DNA of 64,000 nt from Peribacillus simplex NBRC 15720 = DSM 1321 (GTDB lineage: Bacteria > Bacillota > Bacilli > Bacillales > DSM-1321). Within the stretch, counting starts at the first letter, position 1, and the number at the start of each line of letters is the position of its first letter. Of this stretch, positions 57,912-64,000 are shown piece by piece. The stretch covers positions 3,428,001-3,492,000 of the forward strand of contig NZ_CP017704.1 in assembly GCF_002243645.1 (NCBI RefSeq), read 5' to 3'. Position numbers and translations under genes: made by a program. Under the pieces are notes generated by a model. The model was not told the DNA's origin and did no database searches. It was given only the letters and a program-made list of their open reading frames with translations.

Positions 57912-58036
57912 GTGATGGCAGTGTTATCAATCATGGGGGCGGGAAGTTGACGCCGACGGAAGGCTTTAACGAGAGTTCGATGTTATTGCGCAATAAGGAT
58001 AGTAAGAGAAACGATCATTGGGTAAAAGAAAGGTAA
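57912..58036 (+). pseudogene. Broken small ORF
   Basis: A start (GTGATG at 57912) with TAGGA upstream opens a hydrophobic 12-codon frame (AVLSIMGAGS) that stops at TGA 57948. An overlapping +2 frame from TTG 57947 continues with LTPTEGFNESSMLLRNKDSK and ends at 58036. The two together look like a secreted or membrane peptide gene disrupted by a frameshift. The remaining gap up to 58167 shows nothing else. Confidence 0.35.
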
Positions 58037-58167
58037 AATTCAAATCTATTGATTGCAGCTGATTCAAGGGGTGCTTATATCCAAATATCAGTATAGTAAT
58101 AATATGCATAATATGGTAATATTGAATTTGTGTTATTTTGGAAAATATAAAAAAAGGAAGGTATTAT

Positions 58168-59100
58168 ATGTCTGAATCGGTTCTTAAGGTTCAATCCTTA
58201 ACTAAAAAAATTGGAAAAGCAACCATCGTAGACAATGTTAGCTTTGAAATAAAAAGTAATGAAATATTTGGTTTGCTTGGTCCGAATGGGGCTGGTAAGA
58301 CCACTATCATCCGTATGATCACAGGTCTTATCAATCGTACGGGCGGTACTGTCATGATCAATGGCAGTGACCTGGATAATGATTTCGAAGGTGCGATGAA
58401 TCAATTGGGGGCCATTGTTGAAAATCCAGAGTTTTATAAGTACATGACAGGCAGAAAGAATATCCTGCATTATGCCCGAATGTCATCAAATGACATATCC
58501 AATGAGAGAATAGAAGAGGTCATAAAGCTTGTCAAACTGGATCATGCCATCGATAAGAAGGTTAAAACATATTCATTAGGGATGCGTCAGCGCCTTGGTG
58601 TGGCACAGGCTATTTTACATAAACCGTCGTTATTGATTTTTGATGAACCGACGAATGGCTTGGATCCACAAGGGATTCGTGAGTTTCGTGATTATTTGAA
58701 AGTACTGGCAAGTGAAGGCGTCGGAATATTGATTTCATCACATTTGCTATCGGAAATGCAATTGATGTGTGATAGTTTTGCCGTTATTGAAAAGGGAAAA
58801 CTGATACATACGAAAGAACATATTGTTGATGAAAAAACCGAAACGATCAATGAAGTTTCATTTACTGTGAGTGATGGGGAGCTAGCTAAAAAAATCCTTC
58901 AAGAACAGTTTGTGGATATTACGATTCTTAAATATGATGCGAAGACAATCTCGGTATCGGCCACTCGTGAACAAACGGCAGAGATAAACAGGAGTTTTAA
59001 TGTAAATCAACTGGATGTCTATGAAATTGGCATTACTAGAAAATCACTGGAAGATAAATTCTTTGAAATCACTGAGCAGGAAATGAGGGAGTCTGTATGA
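58168..59100 (+). CDS. ABC exporter ATP-binding protein (BcrA-like)
   Basis: The 310-residue protein is the ATPase of a bacitracin/lantibiotic-type ABC exporter. Walker A is GPNGAGKTT (near 38), the signature is YSLGMRQRLGVAQAI, Walker B is LLIFDEPTNGLDP, and the switch region is SSHLLSEMQ. The C-terminal 90 residues form the regulatory extension seen in BcrA/LanF-like proteins. AAGGAAGG supports the ATG at 58168 rather than the TTG at 58138. Its stop overlaps the permease start. Confidence 0.92.
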   Translation: MSESVLKVQSLTKKIGKATIVDNVSFEIKSNEIFGLLGPNGAGKTTIIRMITGLINRTGGTVMINGSDLDNDFEGAMNQLGAIVENPEFYKYMTGRKNILHYARMSSNDISNERIEEVIKLVKLDHAIDKKVKTYSLGMRQRLGVAQAILHKPSLLIFDEPTNGLDPQGIREFRDYLKVLASEGVGILISSHLLSEMQLMCDSFAVIEKGKLIHTKEHIVDEKTETINEVSFTVSDGELAKKILQEQFVDITILKYDAKTISVSATREQTAEINRSFNVNQLDVYEIGITRKSLEDKFFEITEQEMRESV

Positions 59101-60056
59101 TGTCCTTAGTAAAAAATGAATGGATGAAAATCTTTTCAAAAGTATCAACTTATATATTCATCGCTTTTCTTTTATTGGCAGCATTAGGGGCCGCAATCAT
59201 CGATTATAAACTAAGTCCGGAAGAATCGGGTAAAGATTGGAAGCAAGATTTAAAAGTAGAAATACAAGAACAGCAAAAGGCATTGGAAGCTAAGGACATC
59301 AGTGAAGATGAAAAAGCCGCGATCATGGCGGACATTGATCTAAATAAGCAAATGTTAGCTGATAATATAAACCCTGACTTAAACACGAATTGGACCTATA
59401 TGGCGGAATGGACTACATCATTAACATCATTTGTCACTTTATTCGTCGTTATTGTTTGCAGCTCGCTCGTTTCCTCGGAATTTTCGGATGGTACCATTAA
59501 ACAACTGTTAATCAGGCCTTATAAACGTTGGAAGATTCTACTTTCCAAATATATTACTTCCCTGTTATTTGCAGCGTTATTACTGGCGAGCCTACTTATA
59601 TTCAGTTATCTAATCGGAATCATATTCTTTGGCAATGGCTCGTTTTCAGACAAAATCATGGATCCCGCATCTTTCGGTGAATTCAGTCTAGTGGTAGTCG
59701 GCGAATATTTCGTAGACATGATCGTTTACTGGATACCAGGATTCTTAGTCATCACGACCATCGCTTTCATGTTAAGCACATTATTTAAAAACCAAGCACT
59801 TGCAGTAGGTATATCCATTTTCATCCTATTTGCTTCTTCGACATTAAATATGGTCATTCAATCATTCATCGGTAAATACGAGTGGTTAAAATTCGTCTTA
59901 TTCCCCCACCTTGATTTAAGGGGCTATATTTCCGGAACCATAGAAATGTTCGATGGAGCTACCCTTGGATTTTCAATGGGTGTACTGGGTATCTATTACC
60001 TTATCTTTTTAGCGCTAACTTTCTTCTTCTTCCAGAAAAAAGATATCACTAATTAA
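59097..60056 (+). CDS. ABC-2 type exporter permease
   Basis: The 319-residue protein has six membrane helices, with one long extracytoplasmic loop after helix 1 (residues 40-110, highly charged: SPEESGKDWKQDLKVEIQEQ). This layout is typical of BcrB/LanE-like permeases. The start overlaps the ATPase gene by four bases (ATGA), so both are coupled. Export of or resistance to cell-envelope peptides is the likely function. No two-component system lies next to it. A strong terminator ends the operon. Confidence 0.9.
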   Translation: MMSLVKNEWMKIFSKVSTYIFIAFLLLAALGAAIIDYKLSPEESGKDWKQDLKVEIQEQQKALEAKDISEDEKAAIMADIDLNKQMLADNINPDLNTNWTYMAEWTTSLTSFVTLFVVIVCSSLVSSEFSDGTIKQLLIRPYKRWKILLSKYITSLLFAALLLASLLIFSYLIGIIFFGNGSFSDKIMDPASFGEFSLVVVGEYFVDMIVYWIPGFLVITTIAFMLSTLFKNQALAVGISIFILFASSTLNMVIQSFIGKYEWLKFVLFPHLDLRGYISGTIEMFDGATLGFSMGVLGIYYLIFLALTFFFFQKKDITN

Positions 60057-60070
60057 ATAATCCTTACTGG

Positions 60071-60103
60071 AAAAACCGAAATCAGTAGCTGATTTCGGTT
60101 TTT
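60071..60103 (+). terminator. Rho-independent terminator
   Basis: A perfect 14-bp stem (AAAAACCGAAATCA with its complement) around GTAGC ends in T5, 14 bases after the permease stop. Confidence 0.92.
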
Positions 60104-60247
60104 CTTATGCAACAGAGAGTGCATGAGCCGTTTGCTTCTTGAAACTAGGCAAAAAGTGAAACTTTCATCCAAATTTATCCGTATAAGATAATATGAGGAT
60201 ATTTAGTTGTGTAATAGGGGTGCAAAATGACTAGGGAAGCCCAATGA

Positions 60248-60295
60248 TTCGGCCTACACACCGATAATTTCGACCTACGCGAAAATAAACCGATA
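60248..60295 (+). repeat. Short degenerate tandem pair
   Basis: TTCGGCCTAC and TTCGACCTAC occur 21 bases apart, each followed by a CGATA or CGAAAATAA segment, just before the next gene. The period recalls the 21-bp array at 52.5 kb but the sequence differs. Confidence 0.35.
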
Positions 60296-60315
60296 GAGAT
60301 GGAGCAGATTTAAAG

Positions 60316-60858
60316 ATGGGAAAAAGGCATTATAAACGAAAGTTAATAATTGTACTTATTATTATTGGAACAGCATTAGGTTTCTACGTGTACTCGGCAT
60401 TCTCTGAAAAATTGACAAAATCAACAGATTTGTCTGATGAATCTATCGGGGGATTTAAAGTTTTGGATAACATATCGAGTCCGGAATTTATTAGGGAATA
60501 TGGCGAACCCATCGATCAAGATAATAATAATGCATATGATTATTATTATTGGAAAGGCGGGTTAAAAACGGCCTCTATCAATTCAGACGAGGATAAAGGG
60601 AAAATTATGCGGTTAATCATTTCAAGTACGGACGACGCTCTATATGAAAACTCCCTTCAAACAAGCAAAGGTATTAAATTAGGAAGTAAGAAAACAGACG
60701 TTCTTTCAAAGTATGGAGATCATTATTATAAAAGTTATGAACAGGGAGCAGATATTATCGGCTACATTGACCATAAACGGAATATTACTTTAGAATTTTG
60801 GTGTGTTCAAGGTGGAAGGGTTGCAGAAATACGATTGGATGATGCAGAGGTCATTTAA
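60316..60858 (+). CDS. Membrane-anchored hypothetical protein
   Basis: The 180-residue protein has a basic N-terminus, a signal-anchor helix (LIIVLIIIGTALGFYVYSAF) and an extracellular domain of about 150 residues with repeating beta-type motifs (EFIREYGEPIDQDNNNAYDY, LGSKKTDVLSKYGDHYYKSY). The paired YGEP/YGDH segments recall SmpA/BamE-like or DUF-type repeats of Gram-positive surface proteins. The function is unknown. GGAGCAG lies ten bases before the ATG. Confidence 0.65.
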   Translation: MGKRHYKRKLIIVLIIIGTALGFYVYSAFSEKLTKSTDLSDESIGGFKVLDNISSPEFIREYGEPIDQDNNNAYDYYYWKGGLKTASINSDEDKGKIMRLIISSTDDALYENSLQTSKGIKLGSKKTDVLSKYGDHYYKSYEQGADIIGYIDHKRNITLEFWCVQGGRVAEIRLDDAEVI

Positions 60859-61015
60859 TGTTTTTTCACCAGTGTCCTGTAGGGGTTTGGCCGTTTAGTG
60901 AATAAGAATGCGATGTGATAAAGAATATGTTCATATTATTCAAACCCACGATATTATATATTTAACTGTCTTGATAGCACGGATATTTATTAAATAATTT
61001 GGAGGTTAGAATAAT

Positions 61016-61195
61016 TTGGAGTTTTTAAAAGCGAAAAAATGGAACATCTTTAGTTTTTTTCTTTTTATGATCATTTTGCTTATTTTAAGTTATATTCTAA
61101 CGGATGGACCTGCTACTTATTCTGGCCCCATTGGTATAACTTTTGGATACATTATTTATCAATGGTTTAATTTTAGAAAGAATGATAGAGATTAG
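61016..61195 (+). CDS. Small membrane protein
   Basis: A 59-codon frame starts at TTG, with GGAGGT eight bases upstream. The product has a first helix (NIFSFFLFMIILLILSYIL), a short outside loop with DGPATYSGP and a second helix before a basic tail. No family is recognised. Confidence 0.55.
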   Translation: MEFLKAKKWNIFSFFLFMIILLILSYILTDGPATYSGPIGITFGYIIYQWFNFRKNDRD

Positions 61196-61249
61196 TCATT
61201 GTGTGGATTACAAATTAAGTTTAACCGTTTATAAAAAAGTTGCGAAGCT

Positions 61250-61647
61250 TTGTCACTAAACGGAGAAAACATAAAGAAATTGAATGATACAGTTTCGTAT
61301 ATTCAGATTATTGATGATGCAGATGAGCAATTTCTCTATTATACAGATACAGAAGATCACTTGTATAAAGTGGATAAACAAAATGGTAAGGAAATGAAAA
61401 TAACCGATCAGAAGTTTTCATCCTTAATCGTAGATGAAAACTGGATTTATTACTTGAATCCAAGTGATCATTACCATGTCTATAAAATGAAAAAGAATGG
61501 GGAACAAAATCAATTATTGATGGATAAAGAAGTGTCAGATATAAATGAACTGGATAATTGGATCTACTACAAAATAATGGTCATGAGGACATCTTCCGAG
61601 TTAAAACGGATGGGAAAGGAAATACATTATTTTCAAAGCATAAGTAG
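61250..61647 (+). pseudogene. Truncated and frameshifted DUF5050-type protein gene
   Basis: The frame has repeated beta-propeller-like motifs (LYYTDTEDHLYKVDKQNGKE, WIYYLNPSDHYHVYKMKKNG, NWIYYK) as in DUF5050 proteins. It lacks a ribosome binding site and a signal peptide, so the N-terminal part is missing. After WIYYK near 61572 the expected continuation (NNGHEDIFRVKTDGKGN, then LFSKHK and a stop at 61645) lies in another frame, so an A was probably lost from a short A run. It is a double-damaged remnant of a larger secreted protein. Confidence 0.65.
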
Positions 61648-61693
61648 GTGTCTGTCACTACTCTAACTATATAAAAGACTAATAGTTTCGAAG

Positions 61694-61730
61694 AAAGCTC
61701 TGTGGAGGGAATCGCTGCAGAGCTTTTCTT
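61694..61730 (+). terminator. Rho-independent terminator
   Basis: AAAGCTCTG pairs with CAGAGCTTT around a 15-base loop and is followed by TCTTT. It follows the DUF5050 remnant. Confidence 0.75.
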
Positions 61731-61798
61731 TAACAAGCATTTCGAGCCTATCAAGTTTAACGAATATGCTAAATATTACTAATAAGAGGTGAATTAGC

Positions 61799-62071
61799 GT
61801 GGAATTGAAGTATACATGCCCATGCTGTGGCTATAAAACTTTAGATGAAGAACCACCTGGAACATATGATATTTGTAAAATCTGTTTTTGGGAAGATGAT
61901 AATTACCAATATAAATATCCTGATGAGGATGGTGGAGCAAATCATGTTTCCTTAAAAGAAGCACAACAAAATTATATAAACTTTGGAGTTTCTGATAAAG
62001 AATATATAAATAATGTTAGACAGCCTAATAAGTCCGATATAAAAGATCCAAATTGGAAACCTCTTGAGTAA
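61799..62071 (+). CDS. CPCC family cysteine-rich protein
   Basis: The 90-residue protein matches the CPCC family: a CPCCGYKTL knuckle and a second pair, CKICFWEDDN, forming a zinc ribbon, then HVSLKEAQQNYINFGV and a C-terminal DPNWKPL. The function is unknown; members are frequent near immunity or toxin genes. The GTG start has AGAGGTG nine bases upstream. Confidence 0.88.
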   Translation: MELKYTCPCCGYKTLDEEPPGTYDICKICFWEDDNYQYKYPDEDGGANHVSLKEAQQNYINFGVSDKEYINNVRQPNKSDIKDPNWKPLE

Positions 62072-62238
62072 CAGGCTCGATGTATGTTTTTTCTTCCATG
62101 CAAATAATCCTAAAGGCTAATTGGTTAATAGAGTCGTTGACCATTGCATCGGAAAAACTAGGAGAGAACAATATGTTTTACGGTATAAAAATAGTATAAA
62201 TGTCATAGTCTGCATCATGGGTGGAAGCTTCTTGTATT

Positions 62239-62258
62239 ACCCCTTACAGAAAGGGGGT
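62239..62258 (+). promoter_or_regulatory. Hairpin hiding the toxin ribosome binding site
   Basis: ACCCCTT pairs with AAAGGGGGT around ACAG. The G run is the ribosome binding site of the small ORF at 62265, so translation would be self-limited, as is known for type I toxins. Confidence 0.55.
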
Positions 62259-62264
62259 GATTAC

Positions 62265-62342
62265 ATGAGCATATATGAAGCTTTGTGCATAGCATTTTCG
62301 ATGTTAATTCTTGCTATAACAGATAAAAGCGACAAAAAATAA
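62265..62342 (+). CDS. Holin-like type I toxin peptide
   Basis: The 25-residue peptide (SIYEALCIAFSMLILAITDK then SDKK) has one membrane helix and a charged tail, matching the putative holin-like toxin family found with antisense RNA antitoxins in Bacillus (TxpA/BsrG type). AGGGGGTGA lies six bases before the ATG and can be hidden in a hairpin. The frame extends upstream to 62121, but the strong site favours this short product. The mRNA would end at the hairpin 62341-62378. Membrane damage when overproduced is known for the family. Confidence 0.65.
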   Translation: MSIYEALCIAFSMLILAITDKSDKK

Positions 62343-62378
62343 CCACCCCATGCCAGCAAGCAGAAAGGGTGGTTATTT
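62341..62378. terminator. Bidirectional terminator shared by toxin and antisense RNA
   Basis: AACCACCC(C) pairs with GGGTGGTT. On the - strand it is followed by ATTTTTTG, on the + strand by ATTTGCTTTG. It begins at the toxin stop. Confidence 0.7.
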
Positions 62379-62481
62379 GCTTTGTAACACCTGAGTAAGC
62401 TTTCCCCCTTGAAGGGAATTCTATGATGTTTTGGGCAGGGTGTTAGAGCACCTTACCTTTTTTTTATTTTATTCTTTTCTT
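62350..62481 (-). ncRNA. Candidate antisense antitoxin RNA
   Basis: A - strand TATAAT (62493-62488) with a weak -35 could start an RNA of about 130 bases that runs into the toxin's 3' end and stops at the shared terminator. The interior holds AACACC / GGTGTT pairings typical of structured antitoxin RNAs. The arrangement equals TxpA/RatA-type loci. No transcript evidence is available here. Confidence 0.45.
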
Positions 62482-62831
62482 GCCTTTATTATACTATATT
62501 ATTTTCGGAAATTCATGTGTTTCGCGTTATTCACCCTTAACTATCTCCACTGATTTTTGCATTTTTCCAGTTTATCGAATTCCTTTAAACGTTCTTTATA
62601 ATTTTTAGCCAAAAGCCTCCTGGTAATAGTGTCTATACTGCCTACCTTAAGGGGATAATATCGACAGATCTTTTTCAGAGCCGGAGGTGTTAGCGTCACA
62701 TTTGTACAACTTGGGATAGGTAATCTCATTAGAGGTTCGTTATTGGATGAGGTATATATTTTTCATTGTAGGCTGAAACTTTTTTCCATTTTATCCGTAT
62801 ATTTTAACATCTGGCAAGGGGGAGGTTTCTC

Positions 62832-63233
62832 ATGGACGGTTTTGGCGGAAGCGGGGATTGGGTATTCACAGGTGCTCCAGACTTTATCGGAATTATGTTT
62901 GTTATCTTTTTTATAGTCATCATCGTTCAATTATTCATCGGGCTTAGTCAATGGAAGAAAAACGAGGAATCCCCTCGCTTGGTGGTTCCTGCTATCGTGA
63001 AAAGTAAACGGACAAAAGTCACGAGAAATGTTCACACAAACGATCAAAATGTCTCCTCGCAAAGTACCTCTACGACCTATTTTAGTACATTTGAATTTGA
63101 GAGTGGAGATCGGGGCGAATTCCGTCTTTCAGGCAGGGAGTTTGGTATTCTTGCAGAAGGGGATAACGGCACTTTAACCTTCCAAGGAACAAGGTATATT
63201 GATTTTGCCAGGAAGGATCATGGAGTCTCATAA
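62832..63233 (+). CDS. DUF2500 family protein
   Basis: The 133-residue protein has an N-terminal membrane helix (FIGIMFVIFFIVIIVQLFIG) and a cytoplasmic or outside beta domain with VPAIVKSKRTKVTRN, TTYFSTFEFESGDRGEFRLS and LAEGDNGTLTFQGTRYIDF, the DUF2500 pattern. The function is unknown. GGGGGAGG lies eight bases before the ATG. In the gap 62379-62831 I see no gene besides the antisense RNA. Confidence 0.88.
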   Translation: MDGFGGSGDWVFTGAPDFIGIMFVIFFIVIIVQLFIGLSQWKKNEESPRLVVPAIVKSKRTKVTRNVHTNDQNVSSQSTSTTYFSTFEFESGDRGEFRLSGREFGILAEGDNGTLTFQGTRYIDFARKDHGVS

Positions 63234-63277
63234 TTGATGAGCCCTGTAAATAAATGAAATTTGGGAGATGAAGGATC

Positions 63278-63481
63278 ATGAGCGAAAAGGGTTGTATGAA
63301 ATGCGGAAGCAATGATGCTGCTAAGAAGGATGTAGCCATGACAGGAACAGGCTTGTCAAAAATGTTCGATGTCCAGAATAATCAATTTACGGTTGTGTAT
63401 TGCAAGCAGTGCGGTTATTCGGAGTTTTATAATAAGCAATCATCTGCAGGCAGTAATCTGCTGGATCTTTTCTTTGGATGA
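63278..63481 (+). CDS. Zinc-ribbon protein
   Basis: The 67-residue protein has two Cys pairs, CMKCGS and CKQCGYSE, spaced as in small zinc ribbons that end in a Ser-rich tail and an LLDLFFG motif. It follows DUF2500 by 44 bases and may be co-transcribed. It perhaps binds nucleic acid or protein. GGGAGATGAAGGA precedes the ATG. A terminator follows. Confidence 0.82.
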   Translation: MSEKGCMKCGSNDAAKKDVAMTGTGLSKMFDVQNNQFTVVYCKQCGYSEFYNKQSSAGSNLLDLFFG

Positions 63482-63497
63482 TCACTGGCACGAAAGG

Positions 63498-63527
63498 AAT
63501 CCCCTTTTTCATGAAAAGGGGATTTTT
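63498..63527 (+). terminator. Rho-independent terminator
   Basis: AATCCCCTTTTTC pairs with GAAAAGGGGATT and is followed by T5, with A runs on the other strand, between the convergent zinc-ribbon and LysR genes. Confidence 0.88.
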
Positions 63528-63552
63528 GTTTTTTCTTCATCATGTCAGCTCA

Positions 63553-63999
63553 TTACCCGATGAAATGGTCTTGAACGACTTTTGAAAATTCCTTTGCGAC
63601 GGGTGAAAGGTCTTTAGACGACTTCATGACCAATCCAATCTCCCGGGAAAGTTCCGGATTCAAGGGCAGGCTTTTGATACGTTCCGGTTTTTCCGGCAAA
63701 GCCAGGTCGGGCATAATCGTGATGCCTAATTTTCCTGCTACCATTGATAGGACCGTTTGATTGTCTTTAATGTCGTATGAAATGTTTGGTTTTAGCTTGG
63801 CTTCAAGGAACCTATCTTCTATAAGTGTTTCGCAGCCAGATCGCAGCATGATGAATGGTTCATCAACGAAGTCCTCTAGGTTAATTACGGTTCTCTCTGA
63901 AAGTGGATGGCCCTCGTATACGACAGCTGATAAAGGATCTGTTAGCAGATGGATGAATTCCACGTTCTTTACTGGTTTTGCTGCAAAGCCGACGTCCAC
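63553..63999 (-). CDS. LysR family regulator, C-terminal part (cut by window edge)
   Basis: The 148 residues seen are the second half of a LysR effector-binding domain: VGFAAKPVKNVEFIHLLTDP, VVYEGHPLSERTVINLEDFV, PFIMLRSGCETLIEDRFLEA and MVAGKLGITIMPDLALPEKP, which fit the CysB/CynR-like periplasmic fold. The HTH and first half lie beyond base 64000. The first Met shown is internal, not the start. The target is unknown. Confidence 0.85.
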   Translation of the reverse strand: MDVGFAAKPVKNVEFIHLLTDPLSAVVYEGHPLSERTVINLEDFVDEPFIMLRSGCETLIEDRFLEAKLKPNISYDIKDNQTVLSMVAGKLGITIMPDLALPEKPERIKSLPLNPELSREIGLVMKSSKDLSPVAKEFSKVVQDHFIG

Positions 64000-64000
64000 T

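Noticed and set aside
62541..62729. A basic 62-codon - strand frame
   Set aside because: No ribosome binding site, no neighbour relation and no known motif.

Overview
The window reads as chromosome of a low-GC, spore-forming Bacillaceae species of the Bacillus/Peribacillus type. The evidence is AT-rich DNA, strong AGGAGG-type ribosome binding sites, many TTG and GTG starts, and close relatives of Bacillus proteins: GltP, BcrC, FosB, YycE, a GSP39-like dehydrogenase, a Vpr-like subtilase and an SASP-like protein. No rRNA, tRNA, CRISPR array, intact insertion sequence or prophage was seen. Most genes lie on the + strand.

Layout. 0-4.2 kb: a small secreted protein, gltP, a decayed membrane gene, a DUF6157 protein and an AlkD-like repair protein. 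4.4-6.7 kb (-): an ECF sigma / PadR-like / HAAS-SEDS operon with its own ECF-type promoter. 7.3-9.1 kb: BcrC-like phosphatase, unknown protein, VOC protein. 9.6-16.3 kb: a large secreted subtilase with dockerin-like tail, an XRE/TPR regulator and a cell-wall-binding protein. 16.5-18.7 kb: small and broken genes and an SRPBCC protein. 19.1-21.9 kb: a GC-richer PadR / DUF1048 / drug-type ABC exporter cassette with three related promoter-operator modules. 22-29.4 kb: small proteins, DUF4272, FAH-family enzyme, quinone oxidoreductase with divergent HxlR regulator, DUF3885, and an HTH/membrane operon behind a 28-bp palindrome. 29.4-34.4 kb: GNAT, nhaC, ald and a sigma-54 activator, with a sigma-54 promoter and two upstream repeats before ald. 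34.5-37.2 kb: GNAT, PepSY, fosB, racemase and a small protein. 37.6-41.5 kb: nitronate monooxygenase / MFS / tautomerase operon with divergent LysR. 41.6-45 kb: DoxX / pirin / MarR operon with tandem operators, then a macrolide-type glycosyltransferase. 45-50.8 kb: two EamA transporters, XRE-cupin regulator, peptidase E-like protein, SRPBCC, YycE. 50.8-64 kb: stress dehydrogenase, acetyltransferases, a 21-bp tandem-repeat locus, phosphotransferase, 3D-domain protein, HAD phosphatase, ABC exporter, a probable type I toxin-antitoxin locus, DUF2500 and zinc-ribbon proteins, and a truncated LysR gene at the right edge.

The most striking feature is a dispersed intergenic repeat of about 85-95 bp, with over 20 full, partial or tandem copies between 2.6 and 47.3 kb. 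Every copy is in the + orientation, and many sit within about 25 bases of a + strand stop codon. A full copy is a TAAC...GTTA box, then a terminator-like GCAGC hairpin with a T tract, then a second box. Genes alternate with these units one to a few at a time, which gives the left three quarters of the window a cassette-like look. No certain copy was seen after about 48 kb. A second, GC-rich interspersed repeat occurs twice, near 27.4 and 49.1 kb.
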